A stretch of 64,000 nucleotides of DNA, taken from assembly GCF_014647415.1 (NCBI RefSeq), contig NZ_BMPD01000001.1:124001-188000 (forward strand), in the 5' to 3' direction. Below the pieces are notes generated by a model that saw nothing but the letters and a program-made list of their open reading frames with translations, had not been told where the DNA came from and did not search any database. This document shows positions 15,115-24,550 of the stretch, piece by piece. The translations under genes and the position numbers were made by a program. Source of the DNA: Haloarcula sebkhae. GTDB taxonomy: Archaea > Halobacteriota > Halobacteria > Halobacteriales > Haloarculaceae. Numbering within the stretch: position 1 is the first letter of the stretch; each line of letters begins with the position of its first letter.

Positions 15115-16749
15115 ATGGTAGAACGTGGCTGGCACGAGGACGCGGTCATCTACACACTGGACGTAAAGACGTTCAACGACAGCGACGGCGACGGCTGGGG
15201 CGATTTCCAGGGCCTCATCGAGAAGCTCGACTACATTGAGGACCTCGGCGTCACCTGCCTCTGGCTCCGCCCGTTCTATCCGAGTCCGCTCCGGGACAAC
15301 GGCTACGACGTCGCCGACTACTACAGCGTCCACGATCGGATGGGGACGCCGGCGGACTTCCGGGAACTCACCGACCGGGCCCACGACCGCGGCATCCGCG
15401 TCCTCACCGACCTCGTGTTCAACCACACGTCGACCGACCACGGGTGGTTCCAGCGCGCCCGCGAAGACCCCGATTCGAAGTACCACGACTACTACCTGTG
15501 GACCAGCCACGTAGACGACGCCTACCAGACCAGCAACATCTTCCCCGACCGCGAGGACGGTGTCTGGAGCTACGACGAGGTCGCCGATAAGCACTACTTC
15601 CACCAGTTCTACCACCACCAGCCGGATCTCAACGTCTCCAACCCCGCCGTCCGCGACGAAATCCACGACGTGATGCGCTTCTGGCTGGATCAGGGAGCCG
15701 ACGGCTTCCGGATCGACGCCGCCCACCCGATGCTCCTACCCAAGGGCCACAACGGGACGACCGAGGGCATCGGGCTGTTCAAGGAATTAAAACGCGTCGT
15801 CACGGCGGCGAAGGACCACGCCGTACTCATCGCCGAGGCTGACGACCAGCCCGAACACCTCGATTACTACTTCGGCGACGGCGAGGCGTTCGACCTCATG
15901 TTCAACTTCGTCCTGAACGCCCACATGGTGTACGGTGTCGGCGTCAGAGACGCCTGGCCGCTCCACCGCGCGAACGAGGTCCTGCCGGATATCTCCGGCG
16001 CCGGCCAGTGGGCGAACTTCCTGCGCAACCACGACGAATGGAACCTCCTGAAACTCCCTCAGGAGGCTCTGGAACACGCCCGGGAGTACTTCGGCCCCGG
16101 CGACGGCTCCTCGTGGATTTTCGGCCGTGGCCACCGGCTCCGGCTGGCGGACCTCTTCGGCCACGACCACGACCGGATTGCGATGGCACACAGCCTTCTC
16201 TTTGCCTATCCGGGGACGCCGGTCGTCCTCTCCGGAGACGAGATCGGCATGGGCTCGGACCTGTGGCTCGACGAACGGGAGTCAGTCCGGACGCCGATGC
16301 AGTGGGACGACAGCGAGAACGGCGGCTTCTCGACGGCCGGCCGCGAGGACTGCTACAACCCGCTGGTCGTCGGCACAGAGTACAGCTTCGAGCACATCAA
16401 CGTCGCCGACCAGCAGAGCGATCCCGACTCGCTGCTGTCGCGCATCCAGCACATCATCGCGGCCCGCAAGCGGAGTCCCGAACTCAGTGACGGCGACCTC
16501 CATCTGGCCGAATCGGGCCACAAGGACGTCCTCGTTCACCGCGTCGACACCGACGACACCGCGTTCATCTTTGCCCACAATTTCGCCGACGAGTACCGTG
16601 AATCCGTCCTCCAGTGGGAGGTCCCCGACGCCGACACATCAAAACAACTCGGTGACGGCGGCTACCACATCGAGGACGACGGCGTCACCTTCCTGCTGGA
16701 CCCGTGTGACTACGTCTGGCTTCGCGGCGACAAGAGCGACTGGGACTGA
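15115..16749 (+). CDS. treS: Trehalose synthase-like GH13 enzyme
   Basis: A 544-residue GH13 enzyme. The catalytic residues are the nucleophile D201 (GFRIDAAHP), the acid/base E241 (LIAEADDQ) and D307 (NFLRNHDEW). The N-terminus (VIYTLDVKTFNDSDGDGWGD) and the WTSHVDDAYQTSNIF loop match maltose alpha-D-glucosyltransferase (trehalose synthase), which interconverts maltose and trehalose. Alternative assignments are oligo-1,6-glucosidase or alpha-glucosidase. No signal peptide is seen, so it acts in the cytoplasm. The protein lacks the C-terminal maltokinase found in some bacteria. It stands alone, with 211 bp upstream without a gene. Confidence 0.8.
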   Translation: MVERGWHEDAVIYTLDVKTFNDSDGDGWGDFQGLIEKLDYIEDLGVTCLWLRPFYPSPLRDNGYDVADYYSVHDRMGTPADFRELTDRAHDRGIRVLTDLVFNHTSTDHGWFQRAREDPDSKYHDYYLWTSHVDDAYQTSNIFPDREDGVWSYDEVADKHYFHQFYHHQPDLNVSNPAVRDEIHDVMRFWLDQGADGFRIDAAHPMLLPKGHNGTTEGIGLFKELKRVVTAAKDHAVLIAEADDQPEHLDYYFGDGEAFDLMFNFVLNAHMVYGVGVRDAWPLHRANEVLPDISGAGQWANFLRNHDEWNLLKLPQEALEHAREYFGPGDGSSWIFGRGHRLRLADLFGHDHDRIAMAHSLLFAYPGTPVVLSGDEIGMGSDLWLDERESVRTPMQWDDSENGGFSTAGREDCYNPLVVGTEYSFEHINVADQQSDPDSLLSRIQHIIAARKRSPELSDGDLHLAESGHKDVLVHRVDTDDTAFIFAHNFADEYRESVLQWEVPDADTSKQLGDGGYHIEDDGVTFLLDPCDYVWLRGDKSDWD

Positions 16750-16795
16750 GAATAGCGGCTGCGGCCGTTTGGTCGGTTCTCGATAGCGTCTAGAA

Positions 16796-17098
16796 TCAGT
16801 GTTTCGCGGCGAGGACTTCGATTTCGTCGATCTCTGGTCCCTCTACGAACAGTTCGTCGGCCCGGTCCATCAGTTCGGCCGCGATCTCGCCGTCGAGGTG
16901 TGCCTGCCGACCGTCCTCGTCCGGGAACGTATCAAAGATGCCGAAGGTCGTCTCGTCGAGTCGGAGCGCAAACCACGTCGTTGTCTGCTCTTCGGCCTCG
17001 GCTTGCGGGAGTGCGGATTCGAGGAACTCGGCGACTTCCTCGGTCTTGTCCGGTTTCGCTTCGAACCGTGCCTGGAGCGCGTAGTTGGATTCGCTCAT
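16796..17098 (-). CDS. Putative quinol monooxygenase (ABM domain)
   Basis: A 100-residue antibiotic-biosynthesis-monooxygenase fold protein. YALQARFEAKPDKTEEVAEF is the first beta-alpha unit, TTTWFALRLDETTFGIFDTF the middle strands, and GEIAAELMDRADELFVEGPE the last helix. The family is dimeric and cofactor-free, and most members are uncharacterised. It is transcribed convergently with the GH13 gene (46 bp between stops). Confidence 0.8.
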   Translation of the reverse strand: MSESNYALQARFEAKPDKTEEVAEFLESALPQAEAEEQTTTWFALRLDETTFGIFDTFPDEDGRQAHLDGEIAAELMDRADELFVEGPEIDEIEVLAAKH

Positions 17099-17235
17099 CG
17101 CGTTTGAAACGTGTGGCCGAACAGGAATAAGCGCGAACCCTAATGGCCCGGGGACGGTCCACAGTCGCTATCCGGTAGGGAGTGACTAAGCCGGTAGTAA
17201 GAAGCGGACGATCGAAAAGACCGCGAAGGGGGCAG

Positions 17236-18447
17236 TTACTCCCGAAGACGCTCGTAGATGAGCTGGTCGAGGTCCTCGCGGAGTTCGTCGACCTCCACCT
17301 CTTCGAGTACCGGGACGAAGAACCCTTCGACGAGCATATTCTTCGCGCTCTCGGGGTCGACACCGCGAGAGGTCATGTAGAACATGTCCTCTTGATCGAC
17401 CTGCCCGACCGTCGCGGAGTGGGAGGCTTCGGTGTCGTGGTTGTTGATGATGAGCTTCGGCGACGCGTCGGCCTCGGAATCGTCGGAGAGCATGAGCGTG
17501 TTCTCACGCTGGTAGGACGACGTGTCCCAGGCCTCGCGGCCGACGTCCTGAACGCCCTCGTACACCGAGCGGGCGTCGTCGTCGAGGACACCGCGGGTGA
17601 CGAGGTCGGCGATGGTGTGTTCGGCCTCGTGCCAGACACGCGACGCGATGTCGAAGTGCTGGTCTTCGTGGCCGAAGAATGCACCCAGAATCTGTGACTC
17701 GGAGGAGTCACCTAGCAGTCGCGTCTCGACGTTGGACTTGGTCAGGCGGGAGCCGATGTTGCCGTCGATCCAGTTGACCGTGGCGTAGGTGTCGGCGTGG
17801 CCGCGCTTGACCTGGAAGTTGTAGGTCTCCTCCGAGAGGTTCTGGAGCGCGCCGTACTGGACGTAGGCGTTTTCCTCGGCGACGACCTCGACGATCCCGG
17901 AGTAGTACTGATCGGCATCGGTCGTTTCGCCGGTTCCCTGGCGTTCCAGAATCGTGACCGAGGAGGACTCCTCAGCGAGGACGAGCGTGTAGTTGAACAG
18001 CGACTGGCTGTTCATCGTCGTCCGGATCTTCACGTCCTCGGCGTCGACGCCCTCGGGGACGTAAACGACGGTCCCGGCGGAGAACAGAGCCGTCGACAGC
18101 GCGGTGAGGTAGTCCCGCTGGGGGTCGACGATGCTGCCGAAGTGTTCCTTGACGAGGTCCGCGTGCTCGTCGAGCGCCTCGCTCCAGGACAGCACCTCGA
18201 CGCCCTCGGCGTCGATACGGTCCTTGTCCTGTGCGTAGTCGAGCGGGTCGACCAGCGACTCGTAGTCGAGCGCGTCGAGGTTCGTCCAGGTGCGACCCGG
18301 CGTCCGGATGACATCCGGCATGTCCAGCTCGTCGAGCGCCGCGAGCGCGTCCTTTCGCGTCTCGAGCAGCCACTCGGGCTCGCCGAGGTCGTCTGAAATC
18401 TGTTCCACCTGAGTCTCTGTGAGATTGGCGTGTACCTGCGTACTCAT
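17236..18447 (-). CDS. sufD: SufD, Fe-S cluster assembly scaffold
   Basis: A 403-residue SufB/SufD-family protein at the end of the sufC-sufB-sufD operon. The beta-helix core carries KLIINNHDTEASHSATVGQ and MFYMTSRGVDPESAKNMLVE, both diagnostic. The N-terminus (LGEPEWLLETRKDALAALDE) resembles that of SufB. It works with SufB and SufC to build Fe-S clusters in the cytoplasm. It begins 2 nt after the stop of sufB, indicating cotranscription. Haloarchaeal SufD proteins are acidic, as here. Confidence 0.93.
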   Translation of the reverse strand: MSTQVHANLTETQVEQISDDLGEPEWLLETRKDALAALDELDMPDVIRTPGRTWTNLDALDYESLVDPLDYAQDKDRIDAEGVEVLSWSEALDEHADLVKEHFGSIVDPQRDYLTALSTALFSAGTVVYVPEGVDAEDVKIRTTMNSQSLFNYTLVLAEESSSVTILERQGTGETTDADQYYSGIVEVVAEENAYVQYGALQNLSEETYNFQVKRGHADTYATVNWIDGNIGSRLTKSNVETRLLGDSSESQILGAFFGHEDQHFDIASRVWHEAEHTIADLVTRGVLDDDARSVYEGVQDVGREAWDTSSYQRENTLMLSDDSEADASPKLIINNHDTEASHSATVGQVDQEDMFYMTSRGVDPESAKNMLVEGFFVPVLEEVEVDELREDLDQLIYERLRE

Positions 18448-18449
18448 GG

Positions 18450-19880
18450 TTATCCGAGCGACCCCTCCATCTCAAGCTCAATGAGGCGGTTCAGCTCAAC
18501 GGCGTACTCAATCGGCAGTTCCTCCGTGATCGGCTCGATGAAGCCGGCGACAATCATCTGCTTGGCGTCGTCGTCGTCCAGTCCGCGGGACTGGAGGTAG
18601 AAGACGTCCTCGTCGCCGATCTTACCGACGGTCGCCTCGTGGGCAACGTCGACCTTGGACTCCTGAATCTCCATGTACGGCATTGTGTCCGACGTGGACT
18701 CGTTGTCGAACATCAGCGCGTCACACTCGACGGAAGTCGAGGAGTCCTCGGCACCGTCGGCGATGTGGACGAGACCACGGTAGTTCGTACGGCCGCCGTC
18801 CTTGCTGATGGACTTGGACTCGATGGTGGACTTCGTCTCGGGGGCGTTGTGGTAGACCTTCGCGCCCGTGTCGATGTCCTGGCCCTCGCCGGCGAAGGCG
18901 ATGGTGATGTGGTTGTCCGTCGCGCCGGGACCCTTGAGAACGGTGGAGGGGTACAGCATCGTGGCCTTCGAGCCCATGCTGCCCGAAACCCACTCCATCG
19001 TGCCGTCGGCCTCGCAGATGGCGCGCTTGGTGTTGAGGTTGTACGTGTTCTTCGACCAGTTCTGGACGGTCGAGTACTGAACGTGGGCGTTCTCCTTGAC
19101 GAACACTTCCACGCCGCCGGAGTGAAGATTGAACTCGGAGTACTTCGGGGCGGAACAGCCCTCGATGTAGTGGACTTCGGAGTTCTCCTCGGCGATGATG
19201 AGCGTGTGCTCGAACTGGCCCATGCCGTCGGAGTTCATGCGGAAGTACGCCTGCACGGGCATGTCAACCGTGGTGTCCTCGGGGACGTAAACGAACGACC
19301 CGCCGGACCAGATAGCGCCGTGTAGCGCCGCGAACTTGTTGTCGCTCGGCGGCACGGCCTTGGTCATGAAGTACTCTTTGAGGATGTCTTCGTGTTCCTG
19401 GACAGCCTTGTCCATGTCACAGAAGATGACACCCTTGTCTTCCCAGCGCTCCTGCATGTTCTGGTAGACAATCTCGGACTCGTACTGCGCGCCGACGCCC
19501 GAGAGGGCATTCTTTTCGGCTTCCGGGATGCCGAGCTTGTCGAAAGTGTCCTGAATCTCCTCGGGGAGGTCGTTCCAGTCGTCAACCCCGCCGCGGGTCT
19601 CGATATCGGGACGGATGTACGGGACGATCTCGTCGACGTCGACCTCGGAGAGGTCGGGCGCGCCCGGCCAGCCGTCCGGCATCGGCATTTCGTGGAACTG
19701 CTCGAGTGCGCGCAGACGGCGTTCGAGCATCCATTCGGGCTCGTCCTTGTCTTCGGAGATGACCCGGATGGTCTCCTCCGTAAGGCCCTTCTCGGCTTCG
19801 AAGGCGGACTTCTCCTCCTTCTTGAACTCGAAGCGCTTCTCGGTGTCGGTCTCTTTGAGGTGGTCTTGATCTGAGCTCAT
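18450..19880 (-). CDS. sufB: SufB, Fe-S cluster assembly scaffold
   Basis: A 476-residue SufB with the diagnostic stretches HYIEGCSAPKYSEFNLHSGG, CEADGTMEWVSGSMGSKATM and AHEATVGKIGDEDVFYLQSR. The Cys in the EGCSAP block is the usual scaffold position. The N-terminus (MSSDQDHLKETDTEKRFEFK) is highly charged. The SufBCD complex uses SufC ATPase activity to assemble [4Fe-4S] clusters. It lies 36 nt after sufC. Confidence 0.95.
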   Translation of the reverse strand: MSSDQDHLKETDTEKRFEFKKEEKSAFEAEKGLTEETIRVISEDKDEPEWMLERRLRALEQFHEMPMPDGWPGAPDLSEVDVDEIVPYIRPDIETRGGVDDWNDLPEEIQDTFDKLGIPEAEKNALSGVGAQYESEIVYQNMQERWEDKGVIFCDMDKAVQEHEDILKEYFMTKAVPPSDNKFAALHGAIWSGGSFVYVPEDTTVDMPVQAYFRMNSDGMGQFEHTLIIAEENSEVHYIEGCSAPKYSEFNLHSGGVEVFVKENAHVQYSTVQNWSKNTYNLNTKRAICEADGTMEWVSGSMGSKATMLYPSTVLKGPGATDNHITIAFAGEGQDIDTGAKVYHNAPETKSTIESKSISKDGGRTNYRGLVHIADGAEDSSTSVECDALMFDNESTSDTMPYMEIQESKVDVAHEATVGKIGDEDVFYLQSRGLDDDDAKQMIVAGFIEPITEELPIEYAVELNRLIELEMEGSLG

Positions 19881-19916
19881 AGTGTGTGTAGTGTTATCGC
19901 TGTGTACGGAAGGGCG

Positions 19917-20849
19917 TTACGCGGCCTCGTAGGCTTCCTCTCGGACCCAGTCGTACCCTTCGTCTTCGAGCTTTTCGGCGAGTTCTGCGCCACCGGAGGT
20001 GGCAATCTGGCCGTCAAGCATCACGTGGACGTGGTCGGGTTCGACGTAGTCGAGGATGCGCTGGTAGTGGGTGATCTGAAGGATACCCGCGCCCTGCTCG
20101 TCGCGGAGCGCGTTGATCCCGTTGGAGACGTCCTGCAGTCGGTCGATGTCCAGCCCGGAGTCGATCTCGTCGAGCACGGCAACGGAGGGCTCGAGGATCG
20201 CGGCCTGGAGGACTTCGTTCTGCTTCTTCTCGCCGCCCGAGAAGCCAGCGTTGAGATACCGGGACGCGAACTTCTCGTCCATGTCCAGTTGCTCCATCTT
20301 CTCCTGAAGGATTTCCTGGAACTCGGCGACGCCGATTTCGCCCTCTTCGACGTTGCCCTCCATCGGGGAGGTGTCGTAGCCGGCGGCGTCCTCGTTGGTG
20401 TCGCCACCCTCTGCGTCGGCTTCGTCTTCCTCGTCGTCGTCCTCGAAGAGCTCTTCGCGTTCTTCGAGCTTGGCGTTGAGCGCGGTGCGGAGGAAGTTCA
20501 CCATTGTGACGCCCTCGATCTCGGCCGGGTACTGGAAGCCGAGGAAGATGCCGAGCGCAGCGCGCTCGTTCGGTTCGAGGTCGAGGAGGTTCCAGGTTCG
20601 GAGATCCTCCGGGATCTCTTCGTCACCGAACTCGTCCTCTTCGAGGTGGATGAGTACTTCGCCGTCGGTTACCTCGTAGGCGGGGTGGCCGGCGATGATC
20701 TTCGCCGTCGTCGACTTGCCCGAGCCGTTGGGACCCATCAGCGCGTGGATCTCGCCGGACTCGACTTCGAGGTCGACACCGCGGAGAATCGTCTCACCGT
20801 CCTCTTCTGCGACTTCTGCGTGGAGATTGTTGATTTCGAGTTGAGCCAT
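19917..20849 (-). CDS. sufC: SufC ATPase with acidic insertion
   Basis: A 310-residue ABC-type ATPase. Walker A is GPNGSGKST (residues 39-47), the signature is [18 protein letters not shown], and Walker B is [16 protein letters not shown]. The family is normally near 250 residues. The excess is an acidic insertion at about residues 130-172 (starting [20 protein letters not shown]), placed before the helix that contacts SufB/SufD. It energises Fe-S cluster assembly by SufBCD. First gene of the operon; the upstream 125 bp contains an AT-rich stretch (tatatagaaacaatattt) suitable for a promoter on this strand. Confidence 0.95.
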   Translation of the reverse strand: MAQLEINNLHAEVAEEDGETILRGVDLEVESGEIHALMGPNGSGKSTTAKIIAGHPAYEVTDGEVLIHLEEDEFGDEEIPEDLRTWNLLDLEPNERAALGIFLGFQYPAEIEGVTMVNFLRTALNAKLEEREELFEDDDEEDEADAEGGDTNEDAAGYDTSPMEGNVEEGEIGVAEFQEILQEKMEQLDMDEKFASRYLNAGFSGGEKKQNEVLQAAILEPSVAVLDEIDSGLDIDRLQDVSNGINALRDEQGAGILQITHYQRILDYVEPDHVHVMLDGQIATSGGAELAEKLEDEGYDWVREEAYEAA

Positions 20850-20952
20850 AGGTATCTCTTAGGTCAACCGAAAGAAGGTACGTTTCACCCATGAAGCTTT
20901 CGCATTGCCGTGAACTCAACTTCTGTATATAGAAACAATATTTCTTGCAGCA

Positions 20953-20978
20953 GTAACCACCTGCTTTCTGTGGGTTAC
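20953..20978 (-). terminator. Hairpin overlapping the polB stop codon
   Basis: gtaaccac (20953-20960) pairs imperfectly with gtgggttac (20970-20978), which includes the polB stop codon. It could serve as a transcription 3'-end structure; no strong T-run is present. Confidence 0.4.
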
Positions 20979-23782
20979 ATGAAGCTCCCGAGTCCCGTCT
21001 GTTCCTGCCCGGACTTGACCTCCTCCCAAGAGATATCCATTGCCTCCAGAATGCGGGCAATCGGCCCTTTCAGCGTCTTATCCAGCATCTTGTCCCAGTC
21101 GATCTCGAACTCCTCGGGAATCTGGTCCGCGTACTCGAAACAGATCACATCGGGGTCCCGCCGGAACTCGCCGTACAGCGGGTCCCGCTGGGGGTCCAGC
21201 CCTTCTTCTTTCTCGATGCGCTGGAAGAAGTCCGAGTGGACCCGGTCGAGATACAGTCGCTTCGGCTTTGAGCCGCTCTGGAAGTTCGTCCCCAGCAGGA
21301 GGTTGGCGTACTTCGCGCCCCGAACCTGCGCGGTGTCGGTGTCGTAGTTATCGAGTTTCTTCCCGATGCCGCCGGGAATGCCAACGTCGTCGTAGTTGAC
21401 GTTGCCGTCCTGATAGTCCTCGATGACGTCGCTGACGTACTGCTTGATCGACTCGGCGTCCTCGCCGCGGACGATGCGGTCGATGACCTCCTTCTGGACC
21501 CGCTTCGTGATCGGCGCGATATCGGACCGCTGGTATTCGAACCCGGTGATGTCGATGTCGTCGACGTGTTTGCCCTCTTTCCAGACAATGTTGCCCGCGT
21601 AGCGCTTCTTCTTGCCCGCCTGGAAGAACCGCCGATAGAGCTTTTCGAACTCTATCTGGAACCGGTGCTCACTCGCGTTGAGCCGCTCCATCGCGAACTC
21701 GTCGTAGGAGTCGTTGATCGTCTCCTCCAGCTCGAATCCCTTCTGGATGGTCGCGGCGACGAGTTCGAGTTCATCGTCACCCATCCTCGGGTGTTTCTCG
21801 CGCATCTCGTCGGTGACTGCCGCGTCGTCGTCGACATCCTCCGGGCCGATATCTCCGAGCTGGAGCATGACGGAGTCGGTGTCACCGTAGACGACCTCGT
21901 ACCCTTCGTTCGCGACGACTTCGTCAGTGTAGTCGATGACCTCCCGACCGGTGGCGGTGACCGCCGCGCCCATCTCCTTGTCGTAGAGCCGGAAGCGGTC
22001 CCATCCAAGAACGCCGTACAGACTGTTCATTATCACCTTCACTGCCGCTTGCTGACGATCAAAGCGCTCGTACTCCGGATTATCGGGGTCGAAGCTGTTT
22101 CGCTGTGCCTTCTTCTCCTCGCGCTCTGAGAGGAGTTCGTCGACCATCTCCCGGATGACGCCGTCCGGTTCCTTTCGGAAGTGGGTGCCGTTGGGCGCGC
22201 GGTATGTGTCGCCGTCGTAGATCTCCGGATCGACTTTCGTCTCCGGACTGGCGTTGGTCGTCACCATGCACATCGGGTACAGCGACTTCAGGTCCAGCAC
22301 GGTGACGTTCTCCCGGACGCCCGTGATGGGGTCGAACACTGCGCCACCCTCGTAGTCCTCGCTCTCTTGCTGGCCCTTCGAGGGGAGCGCGAACTCGCCG
22401 TGGAGCTTGTGGAGGACGTACATGTCGACGGCGTCGCCGGGGGTCGTCGCGTCTTCGAGCTTGCACCCGACGAAAGTGCGGACCTCGTCCCAAAAGTCGA
22501 TGATGTCCTGTTCGCGGTCGAGTTCGACACAGAGCTCCACGTCCCGGAGGTTGTACTCAAGCAACTGCTCGGGGTCCTGTTCCCAGAGGTCGCCGATGTC
22601 GCCGGTGTAGCGCTCCTTGCCGACGCCGAGTTCCTGCTCGCCGACAGCATCGAGCCGATAGGATTCGAGTTCGGTGAACTGCGTTCGCTTGTAGGCATAG
22701 AGGAGGTCGAAGACGACACGGCCTTTGATATCGGGGCCGCCCCAGCCTGAGCGCCAGACCTCGTCGACCCGTGAGAGGCGGTCGATCTGCAGGTCGAAGT
22801 CGTGGTTGTAGCTCTGGAGTTCCTCCAGGCGGTCGAGGAAGTACGGCGCGTCGAAGTCGTCGAAGTTCCAGCCGGTCAGCACGTCCGGGTCGGTGTCGAC
22901 GATGTAGTCGACGAACGCCTCCAGCATGGCCTCCTCCTCGTCGAAGACGCGCACATCGGCCTCGAAGTCCTCCCGAATCGGGTCGTAGCCGGCCAGTGCC
23001 TCGGGGCCGTTGATGCCGTCGGGGGACTCATACAGCCAGACGACGTACTCGTCGCGGTAGGAGTCGTGGGAGGTGAGACAGATTATCGGCTCCTCGCCGT
23101 CCTCGGGGAAGCCATGGCGGTCGTCGACCTCGATGTCGAAGGTGTTGACTCGCGGGTCGGCGTGGGCCTCGACCGGCCGAACCTCCTCGTGATGGACCTT
23201 CAGACTCCCATCGTCGAGTTCGCGGGCAGGGACGCGAACGCCACTCGTGATGTCCTTGTCGATGAGCAGGCGGTTGGGAAAGAGGATGTCTGCCTCGTAG
23301 TGGTCGAAGTCGTCACGGATCTGTCCCACGTCGCGCGGCGTCTGGCCGAATATCTTCGTCAGGCGCTCGCCGCGAATCGATTCGTAGGGTTCGCCGTCCC
23401 CGTCGGCTTCTTCCCACCCGCTGATGCTGTCGTACTGGCGGAGTTCGTCCTCGGTGACGCTGTCGGTCGGTGCGTAGAAGTAGGGTTTGAAATCGAAGAC
23501 GCGCGCATGGACCGGCTCGTTGTCGTCGGTGCGTCCGAAGACGTGGACGACTGGGAACTCGTCGTCGCCCTGCCCCTCGATTGTGTAGTCGACCTGTGTC
23601 ACCACGAACTCGACGGTCTCTTCGACCGGCGGGAACTGGCGCTCGTCGATGTCGACGACGCTCGTGTCCCCGCTATCGCTCCCACCGTTGCCCGCGATGG
23701 CCGCCGCTTCGTCGGCGACCGGGCGGTCCTCCTCCGCGTCTTGCTCGAAGTCCCCCAGCGTGCCCTGGGTCCCGTCACTCAT
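20975..23782 (-). CDS. polB: Family B DNA polymerase
   Basis: About 935 residues from the ATG at 23782 (MSDGTQGTLGDFEQDAEEDR); the open frame extends 41 codons upstream but without typical polymerase sequence. The exonuclease motifs are FDIEV, TGWNFDDFDAPYF and YNLRDVEL. Polymerase motif A is DLKSLYPMCMV and motif C is YGDTDSVML. Motif regions are uninterrupted, so there is no intein. The C-terminus ends in QTGLGSFM, a QxxLxxF element like a PIP box for the sliding clamp; another candidate, QGTLGDF, is near the N-terminus. Replicative/repair DNA polymerase in the cytoplasm. Confidence 0.95.
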   Translation of the reverse strand: MSDGTQGTLGDFEQDAEEDRPVADEAAAIAGNGGSDSGDTSVVDIDERQFPPVEETVEFVVTQVDYTIEGQGDDEFPVVHVFGRTDDNEPVHARVFDFKPYFYAPTDSVTEDELRQYDSISGWEEADGDGEPYESIRGERLTKIFGQTPRDVGQIRDDFDHYEADILFPNRLLIDKDITSGVRVPARELDDGSLKVHHEEVRPVEAHADPRVNTFDIEVDDRHGFPEDGEEPIICLTSHDSYRDEYVVWLYESPDGINGPEALAGYDPIREDFEADVRVFDEEEAMLEAFVDYIVDTDPDVLTGWNFDDFDAPYFLDRLEELQSYNHDFDLQIDRLSRVDEVWRSGWGGPDIKGRVVFDLLYAYKRTQFTELESYRLDAVGEQELGVGKERYTGDIGDLWEQDPEQLLEYNLRDVELCVELDREQDIIDFWDEVRTFVGCKLEDATTPGDAVDMYVLHKLHGEFALPSKGQQESEDYEGGAVFDPITGVRENVTVLDLKSLYPMCMVTTNASPETKVDPEIYDGDTYRAPNGTHFRKEPDGVIREMVDELLSEREEKKAQRNSFDPDNPEYERFDRQQAAVKVIMNSLYGVLGWDRFRLYDKEMGAAVTATGREVIDYTDEVVANEGYEVVYGDTDSVMLQLGDIGPEDVDDDAAVTDEMREKHPRMGDDELELVAATIQKGFELEETINDSYDEFAMERLNASEHRFQIEFEKLYRRFFQAGKKKRYAGNIVWKEGKHVDDIDITGFEYQRSDIAPITKRVQKEVIDRIVRGEDAESIKQYVSDVIEDYQDGNVNYDDVGIPGGIGKKLDNYDTDTAQVRGAKYANLLLGTNFQSGSKPKRLYLDRVHSDFFQRIEKEEGLDPQRDPLYGEFRRDPDVICFEYADQIPEEFEIDWDKMLDKTLKGPIARILEAMDISWEEVKSGQEQTGLGSFM

Positions 23783-23889
23783 TCTTAGCCGTGTTTCGAG
23801 ATGCCGCATAAAAACACCGACGGTCGACGGGGTATTGCCACAGGCAGAAAGTATATGCCATCGAGTAACATACCCAAGTTTGACGGCCA

Positions 23890-24081
23890 ATGTCGCACCA
23901 CGCATCCCCCCACGGCGAGGCGGATAGGTCCGAAGAACTGCGGTCGGAGCCGGCGCTCCCGGACGCCATCCAGACGACCGAGACCTACGAGACCGAGGAG
24001 GGGACAGTGTTTTACGATGCCGAGAACCCGCTCGCGTGGTTACAGACCGATACGGCGCTTACCTTACAGGAGATCGCCTGA
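23890..24081 (+). CDS. Small conserved haloarchaeal protein
   Basis: A 63-residue acidic protein: an unstructured N-terminal half followed by TYETEEGTVFYDAENPLAWL and TDTALTLQEIA. The pattern is typical of a short haloarchaeal domain of unknown function. It is divergent from polB, with 107 bp between the starts, and is followed 40 nt later by a membrane protein. I do not recognise a function. Confidence 0.65.
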   Translation: MSHHASPHGEADRSEELRSEPALPDAIQTTETYETEEGTVFYDAENPLAWLQTDTALTLQEIA

Positions 24082-24090
24082 CAGGAAGTA

Positions 24091-24097
24091 CTTTTAG
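24091..24097 (+). promoter_or_regulatory. TATA-like element for membrane protein gene
   Basis: cttttag lies about 28 nt before the ATG at 24122, a spacing suited to a leaderless transcript. Confidence 0.4.
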
Positions 24098-24121
24098 CGT
24101 CCACACGTCGTAGCTAGTGTG

Positions 24122-24523
24122 ATGGATATCCCCGGCGAGGACGACCCGAACGAGAGCGGCGGCGTCCTCTCGGAAAAGAGCGAGTATGAACCCGAAGAGT
24201 TCGACCCGGAGAGTCTCGGGCCGGACGTGCCATCGCCGTCGGACGGCGCTTACGACGGCGACGCCACGGGACTGTTCGTCAAGCTCGTCATCGTCTTCAA
24301 CGTCGCGCTGCTGGCGCTCTCGCTCGGCCCGATGCTGGCCTACTTCGAGGGACAGGTCGACCTCGGGATTCGGATCTTCCTCGTCGGCGTCATCGCCTTC
24401 GGCTACGGAACGTTCCGGTACGTCCAGTTCGAACGCGAACGTAAGTCGGACGACGAGGACAAAACAGCCGAGACAACAGAGGTCCAGTCCGACGGCGCGG
24501 AGTCAGGCGACCACAACGGCTAA
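24122..24523 (+). CDS. Two-span membrane protein of unknown function
   Basis: A 133-residue protein starting at ATG 24122 (a GTG one codon earlier is also in frame). The acidic N-terminal tail (residues 1-50) is followed by two hydrophobic helices, LFVKLVIVFNVALLALSLGP and IRIFLVGVIAFGYGTFRYVQ, and a charged C-terminal tail rich in Asp, Glu and Thr. It looks like a conserved haloarchaeal protein of unknown role. Both tails probably lie on the same side of the membrane. Confidence 0.7.
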   Translation: MDIPGEDDPNESGGVLSEKSEYEPEEFDPESLGPDVPSPSDGAYDGDATGLFVKLVIVFNVALLALSLGPMLAYFEGQVDLGIRIFLVGVIAFGYGTFRYVQFERERKSDDEDKTAETTEVQSDGAESGDHNG

Positions 24524-24550
24524 CCGGCCCGGTCGGCTACGAACGGCCAT

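Noticed and set aside
19884-20894. 336-codon plus-strand open frame opposite sufC
   Set aside because: Antisense of a clear SufC ABC ATPase; Leu/Val/Glu-rich shadow without domain.
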